Shown here: positions 26,700 through 35,495 of the stretch, one piece after another
Layout: each line of letters begins with the position of its first letter
Numbering within the stretch: the first letter of the stretch is position 1
Source of the DNA: Agrobacterium leguminum
Lineage (GTDB): Bacteria; Pseudomonadota; Alphaproteobacteria; Rhizobiales; Rhizobiaceae
Length of the DNA: 64,000 bases
Reading direction: 5' to 3'
Assembly (NCBI RefSeq): GCF_015704895.1
Contig: NZ_JADQWB010000009.1
Location: 124,001-188,000 of the forward strand
The notes under the pieces: model-generated
What the model saw: the letters and a program-made list of their open reading frames with translations, nothing else
Told to the model about the DNA's origin: nothing
Databases searched by the model: none
Program-made: the position numbers and the translations under genes

Positions 26700-27020
26700 T
26701 TATGCGACGCGGCTATAGACCAGATGGTAAAAACGCCCGTCGCACATGCTCATCATCTCATCCGTCAACACCCGGCCTTCCAGCCGGACGGGGGAAACCA
26801 GCGCTTCCTCCACCGCTTCCATCGACGGATAGTCGATTTCCTGCACCATGATGATCGAGGCGGCGTCCGGATCGGTGCGCTCGGTGCGCATCACCCGCAC
26901 GGCCTGTGCATTCGGCATGCGTTTCCAGACCGGCAGCAATTTTTCCTCGACGATGCGGAAAAACTCCTCCTCCCGGCCAGCGTGAATCCTGCCTTCGAAA
27001 ATTGCCGAGCGTGTATACAT
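26700..27020 (-). CDS. Small dimeric alpha/beta-barrel-type protein of unknown function
   Basis: A 106-residue protein (MYTRSAIFEGRIHAGREEEFF...). Its layout, with a strand at each end, an amphipathic helix EEEFFRIVEEKLLPVWKRM and a central strand AVRVMRTERTD, resembles the antibiotic-biosynthesis-monooxygenase/EthD ferredoxin-like fold. The start at 27020 is fixed by GGGAGG six to seven bases upstream. A longer frame from 27158 has no such site. Its catalytic role cannot be told from sequence. It is divergent from the importer at 27315 and shares its operator-rich control region, so it probably belongs to the same regulon. Confidence 0.7.
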   Translation of the reverse strand: MYTRSAIFEGRIHAGREEEFFRIVEEKLLPVWKRMPNAQAVRVMRTERTDPDAASIIMVQEIDYPSMEAVEEALVSPVRLEGRVLTDEMMSMCDGRFYHLVYSRVA

Positions 27021-27072
27021 GTTTCCTCCCGAATGATTGCCGACCGAAACAGTTCTGTAGATCGGACTTGCA

Positions 27073-27088
27073 ATGATACCGATAACAT
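27073..27088. promoter_or_regulatory. Operator candidate ATGATACCGATAACAT
   Basis: An imperfect palindrome centred on CG, about 55 bases upstream of the small alpha/beta gene. It resembles the site at 27232-27253 and the gluconate-type LacI-family consensus ATGTTACCGGTAACAT. Confidence 0.5.
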
Positions 27089-27231
27089 GCATTATTGATC
27101 CTGCCAAGAACGTGAAACGGTGTCGAACAGAGGAAAATCGATAACCAGCCGAAAACATTGAATTTCATGGGAAATTCATCCGGTTTTGTGCTTTCGCGGT
27201 TTCTTGGGAGGAGTTTTTAGTCAATCGCGTT

Positions 27232-27253
27232 AAAATGTTATCGAGAACATTTT
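27232..27253. promoter_or_regulatory. Operator candidate AAAATGTT-N6-AACATTTT
   Basis: A 22-bp near-perfect palindrome with a TCGA centre, 62 bases upstream of the binding-protein ATG. Its style is that of LacI-family operators, and the only such regulator nearby is the gene at 25520-26596. Confidence 0.6.
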
Positions 27254-27314
27254 TCGGTTTGCGCAAGGCCGCTGTTCCATTCTGGGCAGCCACTATAAGG
27301 TTGGAGGAGAAACC

Positions 27315-28118
27315 ATGAGCATTTCAAGATTTCTGAAGAACATGACCGTTGCCGTCGGTGTTGCAGCAGCAACGCTTGCCGCCACCACGTCTGCCCATGC
27401 CGTCTCGATCAGCGAGATCACGGCGCGCGGCAAGGTCAAGATCGGTGTTCTGACCGGTGCGCCGCCGATGGGCATGGTGGATGAGAAGGGCAATCCTTCC
27501 GGTTACGACGTCGATGTCGCCAATCTCATCGGCTCTTACCTGTCGCTGCCGGTGGAACTGGTGCCGCTGACACCGCCTGCGCGTATTCCCGCACTTCAGA
27601 CCGGCAAGGTCGATTTCCTTGTCGCGACGCTTGCGCCGACCGGCGAGCGCGCCAAGACCGTGATGTTCACGCAGCCTTACAGCGCCTTCAACATGGACAT
27701 CATTTCCGGCAAGGACCAGAAGTTCGAAAATCTCGACAGCCTCAAGGGCAAACGGGTTTCGGTCAATCGCGGTTCCTCGCAGGAAACCGCGCTGCGCAAG
27801 GCCAATGTCGAAGGTCTCGAAATCGTCGTTTACGAAGACGATTCCACCAGCGCCCAGGCTTTGCTCGCCGGTCAGGTGGATGCCGTGGCCCTGCCGTCCA
27901 CGGTTGGCGAAGCGATCATCAAGCAGCGTCCGGAAGCCGGCCTGCAGGTTGGTTTCACCTTCTTCCAGCAGGGCAACTCCATGGCGACCAAGCTTGAGGA
28001 CTTCGAGCTGCGTCAGTGGCTGAACACCTCCATCTACCTCATGAAGATGTCCGGCGATCTCGACCGCATCTCGGTCAAGTGGACCGGCCGTCCGCTGCCG
28101 CAATTGCCAAGCTTCTGA
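27315..28118 (+). CDS. Amino-acid-type ABC transporter binding protein (family 3)
   Basis: A 267-residue periplasmic protein with a signal peptide (cleavage after ...TTSAHA near residue 29) and family-3 phrases: VSISEITARGKVKIGVLTGAPPMGMVDEKGNPSGYDVDVANL and IPALQTGKVDFLVATLAPTGERAKTV. TTGGAGGAG precedes the ATG. The ligand is unknown. The pairing with a LacI regulator and a 2-hydroxyacid dehydrogenase is unusual for a plain amino acid. Confidence 0.9.
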   Translation: MSISRFLKNMTVAVGVAAATLAATTSAHAVSISEITARGKVKIGVLTGAPPMGMVDEKGNPSGYDVDVANLIGSYLSLPVELVPLTPPARIPALQTGKVDFLVATLAPTGERAKTVMFTQPYSAFNMDIISGKDQKFENLDSLKGKRVSVNRGSSQETALRKANVEGLEIVVYEDDSTSAQALLAGQVDAVALPSTVGEAIIKQRPEAGLQVGFTFFQQGNSMATKLEDFELRQWLNTSIYLMKMSGDLDRISVKWTGRPLPQLPSF

Positions 28119-28134
28119 TTGAGCCTTTCAACGC

Positions 28135-28160
28135 GCCCGCCGGGAAGACTTCCGGCGGGC
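28135..28160 (+). promoter_or_regulatory. Intercistronic stem-loop after the binding-protein gene
   Basis: GCCCGCCGG and CCGGCGGGC form a perfect 9-bp stem with an eight-base loop in the 67-bp gap before the permease. No T-run follows. Confidence 0.6.
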
Positions 28161-28185
28161 CCGGGAAATGTCAACGGAGTGACGC

Positions 28186-28890
28186 ATGTCCTATACATTC
28201 CAATTCGGCGCGCTCGCCCAGTATCAGAACGAGATTCTGAACGGCATATGGCTGACGATCAAGCTGTCTGTCCTGTCCATCGTGCTCGGCTGCGCTTTCG
28301 GCATTCTTTTGGCCTCGCTGCGGTCCATCAACGGCGGCATCGTCCGCATCATCGTGGACGGTTATGTGGAAGTCATCCGCAATACGCCGTTTCTCGTGCA
28401 GCTTTTCATCGTCTATTTCGGCCTGCCGGGCCTCGGCTTCAGGGTAGGGGCGGATACGGCGGCGCTGATCGGCATGACGATCAACCTCGCCGCCTATTCG
28501 ACGGAAATCATCCGCGCCGGCATCGAGGCGGTGCACAAGTCGCAGATCGAGGCGGGTGAGGCGCTGGGTTTCACCAAGTACCAGATTTATCGCCACGTCA
28601 TCATCGTGCCGGCCATCGCCAAGGTCTATCCCTCGCTTTGCAGCCAGTTCGTGCTGATGATGCTGGCATCGAGCATATGTTCGGCCATCTCCACCCATGA
28701 GCTTGCGGCTGCCGCAGCCTTCGTGGAATCGCAGACCTATCGCTCCTTCGAGGTTTATATCGTCGTCACGCTCATCTATCTTGCGCTGGCGCTCAGCCTG
28801 CGGCTCATCCTTGCCCTTGTCGGCATGTGGCTGTTCGGCCGTCGCGTTGCCCGCAAGACGATGACCGCCATGCCGGAGGTGCAGTCATGA
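28186..28890 (+). CDS. Amino-acid ABC transporter permease, first
   Basis: A 234-residue HisM/HisQ-type permease with YVEVIRNTPFLVQLFIVYFGLPGLG and the EAA loop AYSTEIIRAGIEAVHKSQIEAGEALGFTKYQ. CGGAG lies before the ATG. Its stop overlaps the next start (ATGA), so the two permeases are translationally coupled. Confidence 0.92.
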   Translation: MSYTFQFGALAQYQNEILNGIWLTIKLSVLSIVLGCAFGILLASLRSINGGIVRIIVDGYVEVIRNTPFLVQLFIVYFGLPGLGFRVGADTAALIGMTINLAAYSTEIIRAGIEAVHKSQIEAGEALGFTKYQIYRHVIIVPAIAKVYPSLCSQFVLMMLASSICSAISTHELAAAAAFVESQTYRSFEVYIVVTLIYLALALSLRLILALVGMWLFGRRVARKTMTAMPEVQS

Positions 28891-29546
28891 CTCTTCGAAC
28901 TTTCGGCTGGAACGAATTTGGCTTCCTGCTGACCGCCCTGCAATGGACCGTGCTTCTGACGATCATTGCGCTTATCGGCGGCGGCATCGTCGGCTTCTTC
29001 GTGGCGCTCGCCCGCACCTCGAATTTCAAGGCGCTGCGCATTGCCGCCGGCACCTATATCCAGGTGATCCAGGGCATTCCGGTGCTGATGATCCTGTTCC
29101 TGTCCTATTACGGCCTCAGCCTTGCCGGGCTGGAACTGCCGCCGCTCTTTGCCGCCGGCGCCTCGATGACGATCTATACATCGGGTTACCTCGCGGAAAT
29201 CTGGCGCGGCTGCATCCAGGCGGTGCCGAAGCAGCAATGGGAGGCGTCGGAATCGCTGGCGCTGACCCGCGCCCAGCAATATCGCTACGTCATTCTGCCG
29301 CAGGCGATTCGCATTTCGCTACCGCCGACCGTCGGTTTCGCCGTTCAGGTCGTCAAGAATACGTCCATCGCATCGATCATCGGTTTCGTCGAACTGGCGA
29401 GAGCGGGGCAGCTCATCAACAATGCCACGTTCCAGCCGTTCCGCGTCTTCGTCGCCGTGGCCGTGCTTTATTTCATCGTCTGCTACCCGTTGTCCCAGCT
29501 ATCGCGTTGGCTGGAAAGGAGGCTTCATGCCGGAAGTAATCGTTGA
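28887..29546 (+). CDS. Amino-acid ABC transporter permease, second
   Basis: A 219-residue partner permease (YIQVIQGIPVLMILFLSYYGLSLAG; EAA loop YLAEIWRGCIQAVPKQQWEASESLALT). The ATG at 28887 overlaps the stop of the first permease; GGAGG lies just upstream. Its last 20 bases overlap the ATPase gene. Confidence 0.92.
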   Translation: MTLRTFGWNEFGFLLTALQWTVLLTIIALIGGGIVGFFVALARTSNFKALRIAAGTYIQVIQGIPVLMILFLSYYGLSLAGLELPPLFAAGASMTIYTSGYLAEIWRGCIQAVPKQQWEASESLALTRAQQYRYVILPQAIRISLPPTVGFAVQVVKNTSIASIIGFVELARAGQLINNATFQPFRVFVAVAVLYFIVCYPLSQLSRWLERRLHAGSNR

Positions 29547-30258
29547 AAACGTTCACAAGAGCTTTGGCGCTCTGGAAGTCCTCAAAGGCGTGTCGCTGAC
29601 GGTCGGCCGCGGTGAAGTCTTCGCCCTCATTGGCCGCTCGGGCTCGGGCAAGAGCACGCTGCTGCGCTGCATGAACGGGCTGGAGAAGATCAATTCCGGC
29701 CGTATCGAAATCGCCGGTCACGCCATCGGGGAAGATGCCAAGGCGCTGCGCAAGCTGCGCACCGATGTCGGCATCGTGTTCCAGAGCTACAATCTCTTCC
29801 CGCATCTGACGGTCGGCGAGAACATCATGCTCGCGCCGCGCATCGTCAAGGATGTGGCGAAATCGGAAACGAAGGATATTGCCCGCGAAGTTCTGCAACT
29901 CGTCGGCCTTTCGGAGAAATTCGATTCCTATCCGGATCAGCTTTCCGGCGGACAGCAGCAGCGCGTGGCGATTGCCCGTTCGCTCGCCATGCGGCCGAAG
30001 GTGATGCTGTTCGACGAGGTGACCTCGGCGCTCGATCCTGAATTGACCGAGGAAGTGCTGACCGTGATGGAAAACCTCGCGAAAGACGGCATGACCATGA
30101 TCCTCGTGACCCATGAAATGGCCTTTGCGCGCCGCGTGGCGACCGAAACCATCTTCATGCACAAGGGCAAGATCTGGGAGCAGGGGCGTTCGTCCGAACT
30201 TTTCGCCAACCCGCAAACGCCGGAACTCCGGCAATTCGTCAAGGCCGATGTGAAGTAG
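29527..30258 (+). CDS. Amino-acid ABC transporter ATP-binding protein
   Basis: A 243-residue GlnQ/HisP-type ATPase: Walker A GRSGSGKST, signature LSGGQQQRV, Walker B MLFDEVTSALDP, switch region LVTHEMAFA. The start at 29527 follows GGAAAGGAGG within the end of the permease gene. Starting there gives the standard N-terminus MPEVIVENVHKSFG. Confidence 0.93.
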   Translation: MPEVIVENVHKSFGALEVLKGVSLTVGRGEVFALIGRSGSGKSTLLRCMNGLEKINSGRIEIAGHAIGEDAKALRKLRTDVGIVFQSYNLFPHLTVGENIMLAPRIVKDVAKSETKDIAREVLQLVGLSEKFDSYPDQLSGGQQQRVAIARSLAMRPKVMLFDEVTSALDPELTEEVLTVMENLAKDGMTMILVTHEMAFARRVATETIFMHKGKIWEQGRSSELFANPQTPELRQFVKADVK

Positions 30259-30281
30259 TTCACCGGCGCAAAGGAAACTTC

Positions 30282-31217
30282 ATGACCACTGAAATCGTGC
30301 AATTGTGCCCGCTCATCCCGGCACTGGAAGGCGAACTCGCGCAGCGCTTCACCGTGCATCGCCTGTTCGAGGCTGCTGACAAGGCGGCGTTCCTTGCTGA
30401 AAAGGGTGCTTCAATCCGCGGCGTCGTCACCGGCGGCCACATCGGCCTGCCGGCGGATATCGGCGCCGCACTCCCCAATCTTGAAATCGTCGCCATCAAC
30501 GGTGTCGGTTTCGACAAGGTCGATCTCGCCGAAGCCAAGCGGTGCGGTTTTCGCGTCTCCAATACGCCTGACGTGCTGACGGCCGATGTTGCCGATCTGG
30601 CGCTCGGCCTCGTTCTGGCGCAGGCGCGCAAGCTGCCGCAGGCCGACCAGCATGTGCGCACCGGCCAATGGCTGAAGGGTGATATGGGGCTTTCCACCCG
30701 CGTCGCCGGCCGCCGTTACGGCATATTCGGCCTCGGCCGCATCGGTCAGGCAATCGCAAAGCGGCTCGAAGGTTTTGATGCGCGCATTTCCTACACTGCC
30801 AGAAACCGCCGCGATGTCGCGTATGATTATTATGACAGCATCGAGGCGCTTGCCGCCAATTGCGACGTGCTGATCATCGCCGCCGCCGCTACTGCCGAAA
30901 CGCGCCATATCGTCAATGCGAATGTGCTGAAGGCCCTCGGGCCCCAAGGTGTGCTCGTCAATGTGGCGCGCGGTTCGCTGGTGGATGAGAAGGCGCTTGT
31001 CGAGGCTCTTGCCAGCGGCACGATCGGTGGCGCGGCGCTGGATGTCTTCGAGGACGAGCCGCGTGTGCCGGAAGCGCTTTTCGCCTTCGACAACGTCACG
31101 CTCGCCCCGCATGTCGGCAGCGGCACGCACCAGACGCGCCGCGCCATGGCTGATCTCGTTCTCGCCAATCTCGATGCCCATTTTGCCGGCAAAGAACTGC
31201 CGACGCCGGTGGTGTGA
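30282..31217 (+). CDS. D-isomer-specific 2-hydroxyacid dehydrogenase (GhrB/hydroxypyruvate reductase-like)
   Basis: A 311-residue NAD(P)-dependent dehydrogenase. The dinucleotide motif GIFGLGRIGQAIA lies near residue 150. The catalytic Arg (NVARGSLVDE), Glu (FEDEPRVPEAL) and His (LAPHVGSGTH) are all in place. It closes the importer operon, 23 bases after the ATPase gene, and AAGGA precedes the ATG. It would reduce a 2-keto acid such as glyoxylate or hydroxypyruvate, or oxidise the corresponding 2-hydroxy acid, derived from the imported compound. Confidence 0.88.
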   Translation: MTTEIVQLCPLIPALEGELAQRFTVHRLFEAADKAAFLAEKGASIRGVVTGGHIGLPADIGAALPNLEIVAINGVGFDKVDLAEAKRCGFRVSNTPDVLTADVADLALGLVLAQARKLPQADQHVRTGQWLKGDMGLSTRVAGRRYGIFGLGRIGQAIAKRLEGFDARISYTARNRRDVAYDYYDSIEALAANCDVLIIAAAATAETRHIVNANVLKALGPQGVLVNVARGSLVDEKALVEALASGTIGGAALDVFEDEPRVPEALFAFDNVTLAPHVGSGTHQTRRAMADLVLANLDAHFAGKELPTPVV

Positions 31218-31391
31218 CGGTCAACGAATTGCCGCCTGTGGTTTTGACGGCGCAGCTTCTGTTGCGCCGTTTTGATTCAGGGAGGCTGCTGCAAAAGGCG
31301 GGTTTCCCGGCAATCTCCCGCTGTTGTTCATATTTATATAATACGTATAATCCTACTATTCTGCTTCCTTATAAAATGATGAGGCGGAGAG

Positions 31392-33605
31392 GTGCGTTCC
31401 AAAGGCCCGAAGACACCCGAAGAGAACCGGATGTCGCGAAAAAAGCGCGATGTCACGCCATCCGCCACTCCTGACATGAGCGAAAACAGCAATCCTTCCG
31501 ACCGGCACGCGCTTCTGGAAGCGATGATCGACCACGTGCCGGATTTTATCTATGCCAAGGATCTGGAAGGGCGCTTTCTTTTCGCCAATCGCGCCATCGT
31601 CACCGAAAACGGCTTTGACACGGTCGAGCAACTGATCGGGCTCACCGACTACGATATCAATGGTGAAGCGGCGCAGCGCGCCGGCATTCCCGATACCGAG
31701 GCGCGGGTGATGCGCACCGGCGAACCGGATCTCGGTTACGAGGAACGCGCCATGCGCGGCGATATCGACCGCTGGCTGATGATGTCGCGCGTGCCGTTGA
31801 AGGACAAGGCCGGCAACATCATCGGCGTGGTCGGCGCCTCGCGGGATATAACCCAGAAAAAGGCCTCGGAAAGACTGCTTCAGGCGCAGGCGCATATTCT
31901 GGAAATGATCGTCGCGGCGGCGCGTATCGAGGATTTTCTCGAGGAGTTCGTCAAGGCCATCGAAAATCTCGCGACCGGACTGGCCTGCGCGGTGCGGGTG
32001 TTCGATGCGGCGGAAGGGGAGCCTTCCGTTTACGCCTCGCCGGCACTTGCGCAGCAGGAGGGGCTGGCCGCACTTCTTTCCAGCGTCAGCGATCCTGAGA
32101 GCCTTGTCCATCCGGCAGAACACATGGCCTTCAGCTTCGATATTCCGGCCAGCGAAGGCAGGGCACATGGTTTCGTCTGGTGCATGCTGGCCGGCCGCCA
32201 GCCGGATGCGGCGCTGGTGGAATTCATAGGCGCTGCGGCGCGCATGGCGGGGCTGGCGATCGACCGAAAAAGGGCGGCGGAGCATATCGCCTTCCTGGCG
32301 GATCACGACATGCTGACCCGGCTGCCGAACCGCCGTTTCCTCGATACGAGACTGCCGGAAATACTGGCGGCGGCGGCAAAGGCGAAGCGAAGGGTCGGTA
32401 TCGGTTTTCTCGATCTCGATAATTTCAAGCAGATCAACGATACGCTCGGCCACAGTATCGGCGACGCGTTGCTGTCGAAAGCCGCCGAGCGCATTGCGAA
32501 AAGCCTCCGGAAGAACGATCTCGTTCTCAGGGTCGGCGGCGACGAGTTCGTCATCATTCTCGAAGAGCGCAGGGACGATGTCGAAAACCGCCTGCAGCGC
32601 ATCCGCGCCGCTGTCTCGCAACCATTGCGTATCGGCAATTACGATATCAAGGTCACATGCAGCATCGGCATGGCCTTTTTCCCGGAACATGGGGAAACCA
32701 CGGCGGAAATCGTCGCGGCGGCCGATCTCGCCATGTATGAGGCCAAACATACCGGGCGCGACAGCATCGCCACCTTCACCCCGAATATGGCGGATGATCT
32801 GAGGAAGAAGTTCACCCGCATCGAGGAATTGCGAAAGGCGGTAAAGAGGGACGAGTTTGTGCTGCACTTTCAGCCGCAGGTCGATCTTGTCAGCGGCCGG
32901 ATCAGCGGCGTGGAGGCGCTGGTGCGCTGGCAGCATCCCACGGAAGGCCTGCTCGGTCCTGCGGAATTCATTGGGCTTGCGGAAGAAACCGGCCTGATCG
33001 TCGAACTCGGAGAAAGCATTCTCGAAAAGGCCTGTCGTCAGGCGCAGGCATGGGCCGCCGCTGGCCTGTCGCCCGTCAAAATGGCGGTCAATATCTCGCC
33101 GCGGCAGTTTCAGGGCGGGCTGGTGCAGCAGATCAGGTCGGTGCTCAAGGAAACCGGCCTTGCGCCATCCCTGCTGGAAATCGAAATCACCGAGACGCTC
33201 ATCATTCAGGATGTCGAAACATCGGTGCGGATCATGCGGGCCATCAAACAGATGGGCGTCAGCCTGGCGCTGGATGATTTCGGTATCGGTTATTCCTGCC
33301 TCGGCATGCTCAAGACATTCCCACTGTCCTGTATGAAGATAGACCGCTCGTTCCTCACCCATCTGCCGGAAAAGACCAAGGACAGCGCCATCGTCTCGAT
33401 CATGATCCAGCTTGCCGGGTCTCTGGGCATCGATGTCATTGCCGAAGGTGTGGAAGCCGGCGAGCAGGCGACATTTCTGCGTGATGCCGGCTGCCCCTAC
33501 GGTCAGGGTTATTACTTCAGCCGCCCGGTGCCGGCAGAGGCGATCGAAGACATGCTGGCGAAGACGACGATATTCGCGACCGGCTTACCCGAAAACAGCC
33601 CATAG
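31392..33605 (+). CDS. Cyclic-di-GMP enzyme with PAS, GAF-like, GGDEF and EAL domains
   Basis: A 737-residue cytoplasmic protein. It has a PAS domain (about residues 30-155), a weak GAF-like segment (about 160-290), a GGDEF domain (about 300-465) and an EAL domain (about 475-730). The GGDEF motif is intact and preceded by an RxxD inhibitory site (RKND), so cyclase activity with product inhibition is possible. The EAL domain keeps EAL, the metal-binding NIS and ITETLI segments, DDFGIGYS, MKIDRSF and IAEGVE, so phosphodiesterase activity is possible too. No membrane segment is seen. The start may be GTG 31392 or ATG 31431. The AT-rich TATAATACGTATAAT region upstream is a likely promoter. Confidence 0.92.
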   Translation: MRSKGPKTPEENRMSRKKRDVTPSATPDMSENSNPSDRHALLEAMIDHVPDFIYAKDLEGRFLFANRAIVTENGFDTVEQLIGLTDYDINGEAAQRAGIPDTEARVMRTGEPDLGYEERAMRGDIDRWLMMSRVPLKDKAGNIIGVVGASRDITQKKASERLLQAQAHILEMIVAAARIEDFLEEFVKAIENLATGLACAVRVFDAAEGEPSVYASPALAQQEGLAALLSSVSDPESLVHPAEHMAFSFDIPASEGRAHGFVWCMLAGRQPDAALVEFIGAAARMAGLAIDRKRAAEHIAFLADHDMLTRLPNRRFLDTRLPEILAAAAKAKRRVGIGFLDLDNFKQINDTLGHSIGDALLSKAAERIAKSLRKNDLVLRVGGDEFVIILEERRDDVENRLQRIRAAVSQPLRIGNYDIKVTCSIGMAFFPEHGETTAEIVAAADLAMYEAKHTGRDSIATFTPNMADDLRKKFTRIEELRKAVKRDEFVLHFQPQVDLVSGRISGVEALVRWQHPTEGLLGPAEFIGLAEETGLIVELGESILEKACRQAQAWAAAGLSPVKMAVNISPRQFQGGLVQQIRSVLKETGLAPSLLEIEITETLIIQDVETSVRIMRAIKQMGVSLALDDFGIGYSCLGMLKTFPLSCMKIDRSFLTHLPEKTKDSAIVSIMIQLAGSLGIDVIAEGVEAGEQATFLRDAGCPYGQGYYFSRPVPAEAIEDMLAKTTIFATGLPENSP

Positions 33606-34055
33606 GCTGCCCGGACGACCGGTTGTTTCAGATCGGCCAGATATGGCTTTCCCGGAGAGGCCGGGCGGCTTTGCTGCCTTTGCCCTGTGCGGTTCTGTAA
33701 CGAAACCACTTCGTTTCCCCTAGCCTGTAAGATGTCTCCCGATCTCGTGCGGAGCGGGAGATGTTTCATTCTATTGATTTGCAATTTAGTATTATATGGA
33801 TAATTATATAAGTAATAAATTGTATTATTTCGAAATAATAATTCAAAATATTATATTTTAAACTATTAACTTGTTGTAATTTTACTACGAAATTAAAATG
33901 CTTACTTTATCTGTATTTGTATTGCGTCGATTTAAATTGCGAGTCTGCAGCAACTTCTGTCATTTGCTGAATCAGCGCAGGGAACAGGGCGGCAGGGAAA
34001 AGACCAGCCCTCAAATTTGCGCATTCGTTGAAAAATTTTTGACTGGAGATTACAA
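33606..34055. other. Long AT-rich control region before the porin gene
   Basis: A 450-bp gap. It holds a hairpin TCTCCCG/CGGGAGA (33735-33761) that may end the upstream transcript. About 150 bases (33775-33930) follow that are strongly AT-rich, unlike the rest of the window, and then an untranslated leader. Such a block is expected to drive strong expression and may bind regulators. No gene is seen. Confidence 0.65.
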
Positions 34056-35177
34056 ATGAACATCAAGAGCCTTCTGATCGGCTCCGCTGCGGCTCTCGCA
34101 GCAGTATCCGGCGCACAGGCCGCTGACGCCATCGTCGCTGCCGAGCCCGAGCCCATGGAATATGTTCGCGTCTGCGACGCTTTCGGCACCGGCTTCTTCT
34201 ACATCCCCGGCACCGAAACCTGCCTGAAGTTTCAAGGTTACGTGCGTTTCCAAGTAGACTTTAATCGTACCGGGGACGCAAATGGTACAACCTCTACCGC
34301 CAATGGCGGTCGCTCCGACTGGGATGCCTTCACGCGCGCTCAGTTCGAAGTTGATACTCGTACTGACACCGAACTCGGCGCTCTGCGTGGCTTCATCGGC
34401 TTCCGTGGCGACGCAGACAATGCTGCGGGTTCTGCTAGCTCGGTTTCGGTTCACCAAGCATTTATCGAACTCGGTGGTCTGAAGGTTGGTCAGTATCTGA
34501 ACTGGTGGGATGATGGCCTCAATGGCGAGGTCGACAACCTCAGTTCCAATCGTACACGCCTCAACGCTGTGCGTTACACTTACGATGCGGGTTCGTTCTA
34601 TGCCGGTCTGGCCGTTGAAGAACTTGAAAATGTCGTCGCTGGCGCAGGCCCCAACAACTTTGGTGTGACGCAGCGCAACTGGACGCAGCTTAACGGAAAC
34701 GCCAACTCTAACAACGTCGGCGTGAGTGCGATTGTTGGTGGTAAGTTCGGTGCTGTCAAAGCGAACCTGCTTGGTGGCTATGACACGAATGCCGAGAACG
34801 GTGCGATCCGCGCCATCTTGTTCGCTGAGGTTGGTCCCGGAACTTTCGGTCTCTCCGGCGTTTGGGCTTCTGGTGCAAACGCATATTACGAAGAGTCCGA
34901 ATGGACGGTTGCGGCTGAATACGCCATCAAGGCGAGCGATAAGCTCACCATCACCCCCGGCGTACAATACGCACGCGGCCTCGACATCGGCACCAACGGC
35001 GACTTTATCGGTGACCGCGACGCATGGCGCGCCGGCGTAGCTGCCAGCTACAAGATCACTTCCGGTCTCTCCACGCTCGTCTCGGCCACCTATCAGGACG
35101 TAGACGGCCGCGAGGGGATCGACAGCGGTGCCGGTGACAGCTGGACCGGTTTCGTTCGCCTGCAGCGCGCGTTCTAA
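34056..35177 (+). CDS. Rhizobial outer-membrane porin (Omp2b/RopA-like)
   Basis: A 373-residue porin with a signal peptide (cleavage after ...SGAQA near residue 22). The N-terminus has the rhizobial motif EYVRVCDAFGTGFFYIPGTETCLKFQGYVRFQ and two cysteines, as in Omp2b/RopA. Alternating strands run to the C-terminal TGFVRLQRAF, which ends in Phe. GGAG precedes the ATG. It would be the general diffusion pore for small hydrophilic molecules. The middle of the gene (roughly 34240-34900) uses more AT-rich codons than its ends and its neighbours, a possible sign of mosaic exchange in surface loops. Confidence 0.93.
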   Translation: MNIKSLLIGSAAALAAVSGAQAADAIVAAEPEPMEYVRVCDAFGTGFFYIPGTETCLKFQGYVRFQVDFNRTGDANGTTSTANGGRSDWDAFTRAQFEVDTRTDTELGALRGFIGFRGDADNAAGSASSVSVHQAFIELGGLKVGQYLNWWDDGLNGEVDNLSSNRTRLNAVRYTYDAGSFYAGLAVEELENVVAGAGPNNFGVTQRNWTQLNGNANSNNVGVSAIVGGKFGAVKANLLGGYDTNAENGAIRAILFAEVGPGTFGLSGVWASGANAYYEESEWTVAAEYAIKASDKLTITPGVQYARGLDIGTNGDFIGDRDAWRAGVAASYKITSGLSTLVSATYQDVDGREGIDSGAGDSWTGFVRLQRAF

Positions 35178-35281
35178 TAGTCTACAAAAAGCATAGTAGG
35201 GTTAGACAACTCAGATCCACCCCGTTTCCGAACGGGTGAGTAACTAGCTTCAGTCAAAGTTTCTGACATGATGTCAGGTTT

Positions 35282-35314
35282 ACTCCCCGGACCCCTCCAG
35301 GCCGGGGAGTTTTT
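35282..35314 (+). terminator. Rho-independent terminator of the porin gene
   Basis: ACTCCCCGG and CCGGGGAGT form a perfect 9-bp stem followed by five T residues. It stands about 100 bases after the porin stop. Confidence 0.9.
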
Positions 35315-35466
35315 ACGCTTATAGTCGATGCGTGGATGGCGGGCCTATCCATGGAGTTGGAGAGTGAGTATGAGCTCGCTGCTCCTTCTTAGCCCCCAAA
35401 CGTTATGCAGTAAAATCGGCTATCCCGTGATGAGAACGATTGAGTAATTGTCTGCAATATGAAATA

Positions 35467-35482
35467 TTATTGTATACAATAA
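35467..35482. promoter_or_regulatory. Perfect operator palindrome TTATTGTATACAATAA
   Basis: A 16-bp perfect palindrome ending 13 bases before the flavin reductase ATG. The ATTGTATACAAT core is typical of GntR/FCD-family operators. Its TTGTATAC part also occurs in the two TTTGTATACT sites at 17968 and 18271. No regulator gene is adjacent. Confidence 0.65.
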
Positions 35483-35495
35483 ATCAGGTGCTCCC

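Noticed and set aside
31356-33362. 668-codon open frame on the minus strand
   Set aside because: Antisense to the intact GGDEF-EAL gene. Composition is that of a shadow frame.
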